Below are positions 1-8,433 of a DNA stretch of 64,000 bases, piece by piece. The DNA is from SG8-41 sp035259205 (GTDB lineage Bacteria; Pseudomonadota; Gammaproteobacteria; Burkholderiales; SG8-41), in assembly GCA_035259205.1 (NCBI GenBank), contig DATFWO010000036.1:1-64000 (forward strand). Direction: 5' to 3'. A model generated the notes under the pieces. The model had not been told where the DNA came from. It saw only the letters and a list, made by a program, of their open reading frames with translations, and ran no database searches. Position numbers and translations under genes: made by a program. Every line of letters begins with the position of its first letter. The first letter of the stretch is position 1.

Positions 1-2
1 GC

Positions 3-1451
3 GCGGCCCCACCCGACTCCCCCACCGGGCCGGTGGCCGAGGTGCTCGGCGGCAATCGCGTGCTGCCTGGCATGGAGCCCTATGCGGCACGTTACGGCGG
101 GCACCAGTTCGGCCAGTGGGCCGGCCAGCTCGGCGACGGCCGCGCCATAACGCTCGCGGAAGTCGTCGGTCCGGACGGCAGCCGCAACGAGCTGCAGCTC
201 AAGGGCGCGGGAAAGACACCGTATTCCCGCACGGCCGACGGCCGCGCCGTCCTGCGCTCGTCGGTGCGCGAGTTCATGTGCAGCGAGGCGATGCATTGCC
301 TCGGCGTGCCGACCACGCGCGCCCTGAGCCTGGTCGCAACCGGGGAAACCGTGGTGCGGGACATGTTCTACGACGGCCATCCGCAAGCGGAGCCGGGCGC
401 CATCGTCTGCCGCGTCGCCCCGTCTTTCGTGCGCTTCGGCAATTTCGAGATACTCGCGGCGAACGACGAGCGCGATGCGCTGCAGCGCCTGGCCGACTAT
501 GTCATTGCGGAGCACTACGCCCATCTTCCCGGAATGAGCACGCCGTCGCCCGCCAGCTACGCACTATGGTTCGAAGAGATCGCGCGGCGCACCGCCCAGC
601 TGATCGTGGAATGGATGCGGGTCGGCTTCGTCCACGGCGTGATGAATACCGACAACATGTCGATCCTGGGGCTGACCATAGACTACGGCCCCTACGGCTG
701 GCTCGAGGGCTTCGATCCGCGGTGGACTCCCAATACCACCGACGCGGCAGGACGGCGCTACTGCTACGGCAACCAGCCGCAGATCGCACAGTGGAACCTG
801 GTCCGGCTCGCCAACGCGCTCTATCCGCTGATCGGCGACAAGGCTCCGCTGGAAAAGGGATTGGCAGTATTCGCCGAGACCTACGAGCGCGCCGCGAGCC
901 GGATGATGGCGGCAAAGCTCGGGCTATCCGCGCTCGATCGCGATGGCGACGAGCAATTGCTCGGTGACCTGTTCACGCTGCTGCAGGAAGTCGAGACCGA
1001 CATGACCTTGTTCTTCCGCCTCCTCGCTACTGTCCCGATGGACCTTCAGGATCCGGAGGCCGGGGACCGGAGCGTGGAGACCAGCGACATCGTGATGGTC
1101 GAGCCGCTGCGCCGGGCGTTCTATGCCGAGGACGCTCTCGCCCCGCCGCATCTCGGCCGTCTCGCCGGCTGGCTGCGCCGTTACGCGGCGCGGGTACGGG
1201 AAGATGCCATGCCGGCGGCGAAGCACATCGAATGCATGAACCGCGCCAATCCGAAGTACGTGCTGCGCAACTACCAGGCTCAACAGGCGATCGACGCGCT
1301 GGACGCCGGGGACGAGTCGGTCATGGAGCGCCTGATGACGGTATTGCAGCGCCCTTACGACGATCAACCCGCACACGACGAGCTCGCCGACCGGCGTCCC
1401 GAATGGGCGCGCCACAAGCCCGGATGCTCCGCACTTTCGTGCAGCTCGTGA
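3..1451 (+). CDS. selO: Protein adenylyltransferase SelO (YdiU/UPF0061), 5' end outside window
   Basis: SelO is a kinase-fold enzyme that transfers AMP, not phosphate, to Ser/Thr/Tyr of redox-related proteins. The reading frame is open from the window edge, so the N-terminus is missing; E. coli SelO has about 478 residues. Visible signatures are GGHQFGQWAGQLGDGR, LKGAGKTPYSR, DGRAVLRSSVREF, the catalytic-loop-like VHGVMNTDNMS and LTIDYGPYGW. The C-terminus is ALSCSS: animal SelO carries selenocysteine near this end and bacterial forms have cysteine, as here. The gene is followed after 40 bp by a carboxypeptidase on the same strand. The identity is certain from the motifs; only the true start is unknown. 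Confidence 0.95.
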   Translation, partial: AAPPDSPTGPVAEVLGGNRVLPGMEPYAARYGGHQFGQWAGQLGDGRAITLAEVVGPDGSRNELQLKGAGKTPYSRTADGRAVLRSSVREFMCSEAMHCLGVPTTRALSLVATGETVVRDMFYDGHPQAEPGAIVCRVAPSFVRFGNFEILAANDERDALQRLADYVIAEHYAHLPGMSTPSPASYALWFEEIARRTAQLIVEWMRVGFVHGVMNTDNMSILGLTIDYGPYGWLEGFDPRWTPNTTDAAGRRYCYGNQPQIAQWNLVRLANALYPLIGDKAPLEKGLAVFAETYERAASRMMAAKLGLSALDRDGDEQLLGDLFTLLQEVETDMTLFFRLLATVPMDLQDPEAGDRSVETSDIVMVEPLRRAFYAEDALAPPHLGRLAGWLRRYAARVREDAMPAAKHIECMNRANPKYVLRNYQAQQAIDALDAGDESVMERLMTVLQRPYDDQPAHDELADRRPEWARHKPGCSALSCSS

Positions 1452-1491
1452 GGAGCTCTCTCCGCGTCGCGTCTCCGCCGCGGTGACGGCA

Positions 1492-2985
1492 ATGTCCGCG
1501 ACGCCCGCCTATACCGAGCTCTGCCGCGCCCATACGCGCCTGCACCGTTACAACCATCTCGCGTCGATCGTCGGCTGGGACCGCAATGCGATGATGCCGC
1601 CCAAGGGCAGCGAAGCGCGCGCTGCCGCCGAAGCGGAGCTGAGCGCATTGATACATCGCGCGCGCACCGATCCGCGCCTGGCAGGATGGCTGCGCGCGGC
1701 GGAAACCGAACCGCTCGACGAGGTAGCGCGCGCCAACTTGCGGGAAATCCGACGCGACTGGCGCGACGCGACCGCACTGCCCGAGTCTCTGGTCGAGGCG
1801 AAGACGCTGGCGAGCGCGCGGTGCGAGCACGCCTGGCGCAGCCAGCGCCCGGCAAACGACTGGCGCGGATTCCTGGAAAACTTCCGCGAAGTGCTGCGCC
1901 TCTCGCGCGAGGAGGCGCGGCTGCTCGCCGGCGATACGGGGCTCTCGCGCTACGATGCGCTCGTCGACCGCTACGAGCCCGGCGTGCACTCGACAGACAT
2001 CGACGCGATCTTCGGCGACGTCAGGCAGTGGTTGCCGGGCCTGATCGCGCGAGTGCAGGCGAAGCAGGGCAAGGAGCAGGCAATCGCGCCGTCCGGGCCA
2101 TTTCCGGTCGCGGCCCAGCGCGCGATGAATCTCGACGTGATGAAGCTGCTGGACTTCGATTTCGAAGCGGGGAGGCTGGACGAGAGCGCACATCCCTTCA
2201 CCGGCGGCGTGCCGGAGGACGTGCGGCTTACCACCCGCTACCGCGACGACGATTTCGTGCAAAGCCTCATGGGCACGATACACGAGACCGGCCATGCTCG
2301 TTTCGAGCAGAACCTGCCGCGTGCGTGGCTGGGCCAGCCGATCGGCGTGGCGCGCTCGTACGGCATACACGAGAGCCAGAGCCTGTCTTTCGAGATGCAG
2401 CTCGCGCGCGGCCGCGGCTTCGTGGGGCTGCTCGCGCCCCGACTGATCCGGCATTTCGGCGGCCAGCCGGCGTTCGATGCGGACAATCTGCACCGGCTGC
2501 TCACGCGCGTGAGGCCGGGGCTCATCCGCGTCAACGCCGACGAAGTGACCTATCCTGCGCACGTCATACTGCGCTACGAGATAGAGCGCCCGCTGATCGA
2601 AGGCGAAATCGAGGCCGAGGACATTCCCGCGTTTTGGGACGAAAAAATGCAGGCTCTGCTGGGCCTGGAAACGCGCGGCAATTTCAAGGACGGCTGCATG
2701 CAGGACGCGCACTGGCCCGCGGGCGCTTTCGGCTACTTCCCCAGCTACACGCTGGGCGCGATGTATGCGGCGCAGTGGTTTGCCGCCATGCGACGTGCGA
2801 TGCCGGATCTCGATACGCGGGTTGCCGGCGGCGACCTCGCTGCAATTTTCGCGTGGCTGAGCGCGAACATCTGGTCACAGGCGAGCCGCTGGGAAACGCC
2901 GGAGCTGGTGCGCCGCGCAAGCGGCGAGCCGTTGAATCCGGCGCATTTTCGTGCGCACCTCGAGACGCGCTATCTGAACGGTTAG
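1492..2985 (+). CDS. Carboxypeptidase Taq, M32 family metallopeptidase
   Basis: A zinc carboxypeptidase that removes C-terminal residues from peptides, probably in the cytoplasm because no signal peptide is present. The sequence has the M32 HEXXH-type site as IHETGHARFEQ around residue 265, followed by the family block GIHESQSLSFE with its downstream Glu, and the C-terminal FGYFPSYTLGAMYAAQ signature. Its 497 residues match the usual 490-510. A GTG nine bases upstream is an alternative start; I prefer the ATG because it begins at the usual N-terminal block. It lies 40 bp after selO and may be cotranscribed with it. Confidence 0.93.
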   Translation: MSATPAYTELCRAHTRLHRYNHLASIVGWDRNAMMPPKGSEARAAAEAELSALIHRARTDPRLAGWLRAAETEPLDEVARANLREIRRDWRDATALPESLVEAKTLASARCEHAWRSQRPANDWRGFLENFREVLRLSREEARLLAGDTGLSRYDALVDRYEPGVHSTDIDAIFGDVRQWLPGLIARVQAKQGKEQAIAPSGPFPVAAQRAMNLDVMKLLDFDFEAGRLDESAHPFTGGVPEDVRLTTRYRDDDFVQSLMGTIHETGHARFEQNLPRAWLGQPIGVARSYGIHESQSLSFEMQLARGRGFVGLLAPRLIRHFGGQPAFDADNLHRLLTRVRPGLIRVNADEVTYPAHVILRYEIERPLIEGEIEAEDIPAFWDEKMQALLGLETRGNFKDGCMQDAHWPAGAFGYFPSYTLGAMYAAQWFAAMRRAMPDLDTRVAGGDLAAIFAWLSANIWSQASRWETPELVRRASGEPLNPAHFRAHLETRYLNG

Positions 2986-3015
2986 CCGCCGGGGTGCCAC
3001 GAAGAAGATTTGCAG

Positions 3016-4053
3016 ATGCGACCGCCGATGAACGCATATGGATCCGGACCCATGCATTCGTGGCGTCCATTGTCTTTCTTTTGTGACCGATGCGTCGATG
3101 CTTTTTGCCTGATAATTGGCGTGGCCCTGCCAGGCGGGTTGGCGCACGCTCAGGACAGTTACCCGTCAAAGCCGGTGCGGGTGATCGTCAATTTTCCGCC
3201 GGGCGCCGGGACCGATATCGCCACGCGCCTCGTCACCGCAAAGCTTTCCGAGACGCTGGGGCAGCAATTCCTCGTCGACAACCGTGCGGGCGCGGCCGGC
3301 AACATCGGCGTCGAGTTGGCGGCGCGCGCCGCGCCGGACGGCTACACGCTGCTTACGGCGACCGCTGCCGCCGCCATCAGCCAGACGCTCTTTACCAAGA
3401 TCTCCTTCGATCTGACCCGCGACTTCACGCCGATCGCCATGATCGCTTCGGCGCCGTTCATACTGGCGGTCCATCCGTCGGTGTCGGCCAAATCGCTGCA
3501 GGAGCTGATTGTGCTCGCGAAAGCCAAGCCGGGCCAGCTGTCGTATGCGACACCCGGGACGGGCAGCTCACCCCACTTGGCGGGCGAGCTGTTGAAGATG
3601 CAGGCCGGGATCGACCTGCTTCATGTGCCATACAAGGGCATGGTGCCCGCCATTACCGATGTGATCGGCGGGAACGTGTCGATCATATTCGGCAATACGC
3701 TGGTCGTGCTCCCGAACATGAGAAACGGGCGCGTTCGCGGGATCGCCATTACGAGCGCAAAGCGTAGCAGCATGGCCCCCGAGCTCCCAACGATCGCAGA
3801 ATCGGGATTTCCGGGATTCGAATCCGGCACGTGGTATGGAATGATGGCTCCCGCCCGCACGCCGCGCGAGGTGATCACCAAGCTGAGCGACGCCGCGACG
3901 CGCATCGTCCAGCTCCCTGATGTGCGTGAAAAGCTCATCGCGCAGGGCGCCGAGCCGCTGACCGGCACTCCCGCGCGAATGGGCGATTTCGTGCGGAGCG
4001 AAATCGCCAAGTGGGGCAAGGTGGCGAAGGCGGCCGGTCTCCGCGCACAGTGA
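3016..4053 (+). CDS. Bug/TctC family periplasmic solute-binding protein (1)
   Basis: Bug proteins bind small carboxylates in the periplasm, either for tripartite tricarboxylate transporters or as orphan sensors. Here the mature part begins at AQDSYPSKPVRVIVNFPPG. The ligand-loop blocks DNRAGAAGNIGVE and APDGYTLL follow, then VPYKGMVPAITDVIGG in the second lobe. The N-terminus is odd: the hydrophobic stretch contains CDRC, so the ATGs at 3016 and 3052 both remain possible. No permease gene (tctA or tctB) is near. A second Bug gene follows on the same strand after 173 bp. Family assignment is certain; the ligand cannot be read from the sequence. Confidence 0.93.
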   Translation: MRPPMNAYGSGPMHSWRPLSFFCDRCVDAFCLIIGVALPGGLAHAQDSYPSKPVRVIVNFPPGAGTDIATRLVTAKLSETLGQQFLVDNRAGAAGNIGVELAARAAPDGYTLLTATAAAAISQTLFTKISFDLTRDFTPIAMIASAPFILAVHPSVSAKSLQELIVLAKAKPGQLSYATPGTGSSPHLAGELLKMQAGIDLLHVPYKGMVPAITDVIGGNVSIIFGNTLVVLPNMRNGRVRGIAITSAKRSSMAPELPTIAESGFPGFESGTWYGMMAPARTPREVITKLSDAATRIVQLPDVREKLIAQGAEPLTGTPARMGDFVRSEIAKWGKVAKAAGLRAQ

Positions 4054-4226
4054 ATGTTTTCGACGACCGAAAAGCGAGGGCCGCCAGATTGCGGACGCGC
4101 GGTGCCGCCGTTGTTCGTCCTTTGGGTTCAGTGTAGGCTCGGTCGAAGCGATAGTGTGCGCACCATGTGGACCCACGCAAAACGCGGGCGCGCCGGTCGC
4201 AACAACAAGCAATCTCGGAGGGATGC

Positions 4227-5213
4227 ATGAAAGCTGGCTTCGTAACGGGAGTGGTTCTGACGCTTGCACTGGCACCCTGTGCTCACGCGGCGGAGGGCAA
4301 GGTTCCGGCGCAACCGGAGTCCGGCTATCCCAGCAAACCGATCCGCCTGATCGTGCCGCAGGCGCCCGGAGGCAGCAACGACATCATGGCCCGCTACATC
4401 GGCGGACAGCTCGCCGAACGCCTCGGTCGCCAGGTTGTCGTCGACAACCGCCCGGGCGCCGAAGGCATGATCGGCACCGAGCTCGTGGCGCGCGCGGCGC
4501 CCGACGGCTACACCCTGCTGATGGCCTCGACCGCCTTCACGATGAATCCGGCGGTGGTGCGCAAGCTGCCTTACGATCCGGTCAAGGACTTCGATTGGGC
4601 GGCGATGCTCGGCCGGGGGCCCGTTGTCGTTACCGTGGGCTCGTCGGTACCGGTCAATTCGCTGAAAGACCTGATTGCGCTCGGCAAGTCCAAGCCGAAC
4701 TACATCACCATGGCGTCGGCAGGCGGATTCATGCACTTCGTGTCCGCGATGTTCCGCAGCCATGCCGGATTCGACGCGGTGATCGCCCTCTACAAGGGCG
4801 GCGCTCCCGCTTTGGTCGACGTCATGGGAGGCCACGCGCACATGGCCGTGGCGACCTTGGTGACCGCGAGTCCGCACCTGCGCACTGGGAAGATCAAGCC
4901 GCTGGCGACGGGCGGCGCCAAGCGCCTTTCGGTCATGCCCGAGCTGCCGACCTGTGCAGAGGCGGGATTGCCCGGCTACGAGGCGTCGATCTGGTGGGCG
5001 TGGGCAACGACGGCGGGCACGCCCGCTTCCATTCTGAACAAACTGAACAGCGAGGTCGGCGCCATACTCAAACTGCCGGAAACTGCCAAGCGATTCGCCC
5101 TCGAGGCGGCGGAAGTCGAAATTCGCACCCCGGCGGAAATTCGCAAGATGATCCCGGCCGATCTCACCAAATGGGCTAAGGTCGCGCAGGATGCCGGCAT
5201 GCAAAAGCAGTGA
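4227..5213 (+). CDS. Bug/TctC family periplasmic solute-binding protein (2)
   Basis: A clean signal peptide (MKAGFVTGVVLTLALAPCAHA, cut before AEG) leads to SGYPSKPIRLIVPQAPGG, the first Bug block. DNRPGAEGMIGTELVARAAP and DGYTLLMAS follow. The usual VPYKG of the hinge-side loop is ALYKGGAPALVDVMGG here, so one conserved proline is replaced, which may change ligand contacts. The ATG is chosen because GGAGGG ends four bases upstream; the frame is open further upstream but without a ribosome site. It probably arose by duplication alongside its upstream neighbour, though the two differ a lot. Confidence 0.94.
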   Translation: MKAGFVTGVVLTLALAPCAHAAEGKVPAQPESGYPSKPIRLIVPQAPGGSNDIMARYIGGQLAERLGRQVVVDNRPGAEGMIGTELVARAAPDGYTLLMASTAFTMNPAVVRKLPYDPVKDFDWAAMLGRGPVVVTVGSSVPVNSLKDLIALGKSKPNYITMASAGGFMHFVSAMFRSHAGFDAVIALYKGGAPALVDVMGGHAHMAVATLVTASPHLRTGKIKPLATGGAKRLSVMPELPTCAEAGLPGYEASIWWAWATTAGTPASILNKLNSEVGAILKLPETAKRFALEAAEVEIRTPAEIRKMIPADLTKWAKVAQDAGMQKQ

Positions 5214-5229
5214 GTGCGGCTCTAGATCC

Positions 5230-5245
5230 TGCACCGCAGTGTGCA
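5230..5245. promoter_or_regulatory. Possible upstream activator site (inverted repeat)
   Basis: TGCAC and GTGCA form a perfect inverted repeat with a 6-bp centre. It resembles NtrC-type sites (TGCAC, spacer, GTGCA) but is one base shorter than the usual 17-bp site. It sits about 170 bp upstream of the sigma-54 promoter at 5416, a normal distance for an enhancer. It is also only 17 bp after the stop codon of the preceding gene, so it could be unrelated. Confidence 0.35.
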
Positions 5246-5415
5246 ATTAGTCACAATTTTGGGATAGCATGTGACTATGTCGGGCTTTGACGGCAAATTA
5301 AGTTTTTGATTTACATCTATTTCGTTGATTTAATGGCTGTTGTCGTCGCCCAACGGCGACGTCCGGGTCCGATATCTATCCATTATCCGATTGAATTCTT
5401 TGCCCTTTATCCTGG

Positions 5416-5431
5416 TGGCACGCGGATTGCT
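5416..5431 (+). promoter_or_regulatory. Sigma-54 (RpoN) promoter, -24/-12 elements
   Basis: The 16-mer TGGCACGCGGATTGCT matches the sigma-54 consensus TGGCACG-N4-TTGCW at every defined base, with GG and GC exactly 10 bp apart. The expected start of transcription, about 12 bp after the GC, is near 5442. That leaves room for the AAAGGGGG ribosome site at 5447-5454 before the GTG start at 5461. The surrounding 5214-5460 gap is clearly richer in A+T than the coding DNA. Confidence 0.8.
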
Positions 5432-5460
5432 GGCCTGAGTTTCTCTAAAGGGGGTCCGTA

Positions 5461-6093
5461 GTGCCACGCGTCAATCGGCTTGCTAAGAGTCTGCCTCGCG
5501 TTGCGCCGGTTGTAGAAGGCGGTGACCCGTCATCGTCAAGCGCGGCGCGACTCCAGCGGATGCTGCGCGAGCTAGGCACCATTCCCTACCCAAGCGTCGA
5601 GGCGTACCTTAAGAAGGATAGCGGCCGTTCGGCCCGGACTCTCGGACTCCTGATCGCGCGCGACGGCAGAAAAAAATCGCACGAGGAAACGCAGCCGCAA
5701 CCCGAAGCCGCAAGTCGCCGGCGCCAGGAAACGACTGCGAGTGCGGACACGCAACCCATGAATCCCATGCGCCGCGCACAGGCGGAGGCGATCGCGCAGG
5801 CGCAAGCCGAAATGATGGCGCGCGTGCAGGCCGAGCAGGACGCTATGGTCGAAATGCGGGTGCGCGCGGCTGCGGAAGCTTGTGCGATTTACGACACGGT
5901 TGCGCTGCCCAACCAGAAGCGCGCCATGCTGCATAAAGCGTTGCTTGCTCTTGCTGCCCCGGCGAACGGCTTGTCCCAGGGACTGCACCTCGTCGACGCG
6001 CTCCGCAGCTATCTGCCCAAAAAAAAGTCGAAGGCCGCTGCTGCGACGAAGGGCCGCCGCGCACGCCGGACCCGTCATTCAGGACGGCGTTAA
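5461..6093 (+). CDS. Hypothetical basic, Ala/Arg/Gln-rich protein under sigma-54 control
   Basis: I do not recognise a family. The 210-residue product has no signal peptide or membrane segment. Residues 1-60 are mixed. Residues 70-100 are a low-complexity linker rich in Gln, Glu and Arg. Residues 100-145 look like a long helix with repeated AQAEAIAQAQAE-type heptads. The last 25 residues are strongly basic (KKKSKAAAATKGRRARR), which suggests nucleic acid or granule binding. The start is GTG behind an AAAGGGGG ribosome site, directly after a perfect sigma-54 promoter, so expression is expected to depend on RpoN and an activator. A phasin or nucleoid-associated role is conceivable but is only a guess from composition. 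Confidence 0.75.
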   Translation: MPRVNRLAKSLPRVAPVVEGGDPSSSSAARLQRMLRELGTIPYPSVEAYLKKDSGRSARTLGLLIARDGRKKSHEETQPQPEAASRRRQETTASADTQPMNPMRRAQAEAIAQAQAEMMARVQAEQDAMVEMRVRAAAEACAIYDTVALPNQKRAMLHKALLALAAPANGLSQGLHLVDALRSYLPKKKSKAAAATKGRRARRTRHSGRR

Positions 6094-6156
6094 GTCAGAG
6101 AAAGTCAGGGATCTGGCGGGGCGTTGTGCCGGCGCTCGCAGCACATCCCGCCGGGG

Positions 6157-7074
6157 CTAGCGCGGCAGTCCTGCCCCGTAGCCGAACTCGGGGAATTCGC
6201 GCAGCATGAAATCCTCGAGGCCCGCGTTGTCTCTTGCCCGGGCGGAGAGCATGAGATTGCGCCCGAGCCGCCGCGATTCCCAGAGAAAGTCTTCCTGCTC
6301 GTACTCTCGAATGATAGCGATCATCCTGCGCACCACCGCAAGGCGGATGTCGCTGTTTTCGCCTTTCCGGACCTCGATCCGCTGGATGGTGTTGCGGCGA
6401 ATATCCTTGTTCCAGCCGTAGAACAGAAACTCCGCGTCGGTATAGCCCAGGCGCTCGATCTGGAATATGCCGCCCCCGTGTTTCGTCGGGTCGGAGCCGA
6501 AGGTCGGCGTGCGGTTCGTGCCGAGGTTGGATGCGACGATGCGGTTGGTCCGTGCACTGTCGTCCTCGAGCGGCGCTGCCCTCGAAACGCTGGCCTGAGA
6601 TTCGACCTGGGGCGGATCGTTGCGCGCACGGCGCCGCGCTTCGATGTAGGAGGATAGATCGCCTTCGGGGCGAGCGGGCGCAACCGTGGCTACGCGCGGA
6701 GGTGCCGGCGGCGGAGCCGCGGCTTGAGGCGCGGGCTGGTTGAGCGCAATTTGCGGCTGGGCGGGTGTGGGCTGCACGCGCGTCGCGGGTTTAGGCGCCC
6801 GTGGCGGATGCGTAATCGCCGGCTGCGATCGCAGGGCCGGCAAGGACGGTGCGGCTTGCGGCGGGCTCGCCGGGGGAGCCAGGTGCACGACCAGCGAGCC
6901 GCTCGATTCGCCGCGCTGAAGCTCTTCCAGCGACGGCAAGCGCAGATCGAGCTTCGGCAGCCATTTCCACAGCGCAGCAACGTGCACGAGCACCGACAGG
7001 GCAATTGCCACCCAGATCGTCGGTATGGTTACACCGTCGCGCCGAGCGTGGAATTCAGCCAGCAAATCGCTCAT
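6157..7074 (-). CDS. TonB-like inner-membrane protein with proline-rich linker
   Basis: The 305-residue product starts MSDLLAEFHARRDG. It then has one membrane helix (about residues 17-36, IPTIWVAIALSVLVHVAALW) and a long Pro/Ala/Gln-rich stretch to about residue 150, as in TonB and TolA. The C-terminal 100 residues (FQIERLGYTDAEFLFYGWNK onward) form a conserved-looking domain that is not the standard TonB C-terminal fold. ExbB/ExbD genes are absent nearby. I chose the internal ATG because the upstream in-frame extension covers the promoter region of the divergent CoA-transferase gene. Envelope-spanning function is inferred from architecture only. Confidence 0.7.
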   Translation of the reverse strand: MSDLLAEFHARRDGVTIPTIWVAIALSVLVHVAALWKWLPKLDLRLPSLEELQRGESSGSLVVHLAPPASPPQAAPSLPALRSQPAITHPPRAPKPATRVQPTPAQPQIALNQPAPQAAAPPPAPPRVATVAPARPEGDLSSYIEARRRARNDPPQVESQASVSRAAPLEDDSARTNRIVASNLGTNRTPTFGSDPTKHGGGIFQIERLGYTDAEFLFYGWNKDIRRNTIQRIEVRKGENSDIRLAVVRRMIAIIREYEQEDFLWESRRLGRNLMLSARARDNAGLEDFMLREFPEFGYGAGLPR

Positions 7075-7178
7075 AACTCGAAATTCTGCTCGCGGGCGCT
7101 GCTTCTGCCTAGCGGCCTTACGGACAGGTAATATTGTCCATATCGGATCGGCCAACCGCACATTCAAGGGACACGCGC

Positions 7179-8402
7179 ATGGTTGCACAAGGCAGCAAGG
7201 AACCCCGACTTCCGCTTTCAGACGTAGTGGTGCTCGACCTCACGCTGGCGCGCGCCGGCCCGACGTGCGTGAGACATCTCGCGGATTGGGGCGCCGACGT
7301 GATACGCATCGAGCCGCCGGAATCGATGGGGGAGGACGTGATCGGCCGGCGGCACGCGCCGGACTTCCAGAATCTGCACCGCAACAAGAGAATGATGCAA
7401 CTCGATCTCAAGTCCGAGCGCGGATACGCCGTGTTCCAGCGGCTCCTCGAGCGCGCTGACGTCCTGGTGGAAAACATGCGCGCTCCGGTCAAGCACAGGC
7501 TCAGGATCAGCTGGGACCACGTGAAGAAAATCAACCCGCGCCTGGTCTATGGCAGCATCAGCGGGTTCGGGCAGACCGGGCCGTACCACCAGCGCGGCGG
7601 AGTGGACCAGATCGCGCAAGGGCTGGGCGGACTCATGTCCATCACCGGCCTTCCGGAGCAGGGGCCGATGCGCGTGGGCATACCGATTACCGATCTCACC
7701 GCCGGAAATCTGCTGGCGCTCGCCATCGCCTTCGCGCTGTTCGATCGCAGCCGCACCGGCGCCGGCCAATGGGTGCACACGAGCCTGCTCGAATCCCAGA
7801 TCTTCATGCTCGACTTTCAGGCCGCGCGCTACCTCATGAAAGGCGAAGTCGCGAAACAGGCCGGCAACGATCATCCCACCTTCACTCCAACCGGGGTTTT
7901 CCCGACGAGCGACGGCTATATGAACATCGCGGCGAGCTCGGGGCGCCTGTGGCCGCGGCTGTGCGATGCGCTCGGCAAGCCGGAATGGAAAAACAAGCCG
8001 GAATGGAGCACCTCGGTCGGACGCACGCGCGACCGCGCCGCCATCAATCGCGCGATTTCGGAAGTCACGCGGCACCAGCCGTCCGCTCACTGGGTGGAAA
8101 TATTCGAGGCGGCGGGCATACCGGCGGGGCCCATCAATACGATCGACAGGGTATTCGAGGATCCCCAGGTGCAGCATCTGGAGATGGGCGCTCCCGTCAA
8201 GTCGCCGCTCTTTGGCGACACCCGCATGGTCTCATCACCCCTGAACTTCACCGGCCTTGCGCGAGGAATAAGGAGCACCGCACCGGAGCCCGGCGCACAC
8301 ACGGCTGAAATTCTGAACTGGCTCGGCTATTCCAGCGACGAGATCGAGCAATTGCGGTCGGGAGGCGTGACTCAAGCCGTCTCGACGACTACTCCGGCTT
8401 GA
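7179..8402 (+). CDS. CaiB/BaiF (class III) CoA transferase
   Basis: Class III CoA transferases move CoA between acyl-CoA and a free acid. The protein (407 residues) shows the N-terminal block LPLSDVVVLDLTLARAGPTC, WGADVIRIE, and the CoA-contact segment NPRLVYGSISGFGQTGPY. Family knowledge places the catalytic Asp in the motif seen here as ITDLTAGN (about residue 172). The C-terminal IPAGPINTIDRVFEDPQV block is also present. The ATG at 7179 is preferred over an upstream in-frame start because family alignments begin about ten residues before LSDVVV. It diverges from the TonB-like gene and converges with the MmgE/PrpD gene. The acid used is unknown. Confidence 0.92.
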   Translation: MVAQGSKEPRLPLSDVVVLDLTLARAGPTCVRHLADWGADVIRIEPPESMGEDVIGRRHAPDFQNLHRNKRMMQLDLKSERGYAVFQRLLERADVLVENMRAPVKHRLRISWDHVKKINPRLVYGSISGFGQTGPYHQRGGVDQIAQGLGGLMSITGLPEQGPMRVGIPITDLTAGNLLALAIAFALFDRSRTGAGQWVHTSLLESQIFMLDFQAARYLMKGEVAKQAGNDHPTFTPTGVFPTSDGYMNIAASSGRLWPRLCDALGKPEWKNKPEWSTSVGRTRDRAAINRAISEVTRHQPSAHWVEIFEAAGIPAGPINTIDRVFEDPQVQHLEMGAPVKSPLFGDTRMVSSPLNFTGLARGIRSTAPEPGAHTAEILNWLGYSSDEIEQLRSGGVTQAVSTTTPA

Positions 8403-8423
8403 TCGCAGCTCGCTATGGCTTAG

Positions 8424-8433
8424 TAGAACCTAG
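8424..8433. repeat. TAGAACCTAG intergenic motif, copy 1
   Basis: Exact 10-mer in the gap between two convergent genes. Its CTA supplies the TAG stop of the minus-strand MmgE/PrpD gene. The 14 bases AGTAGAACCTAGAC here are identical to the copy at 12279-12292 on the other strand. Confidence 0.7.

Noticed and set aside
1321..2712. A 463-codon open frame on the minus strand
   Set aside because: Antisense to the clear M32 carboxypeptidase gene; the translation is Arg/His-rich with no family sequence, typical of high-GC shadow frames.
7123..7134. GACAGGTAATAT shared with 16021-16032
   Set aside because: One shared 12-mer pair is expected by chance in a window of this size.
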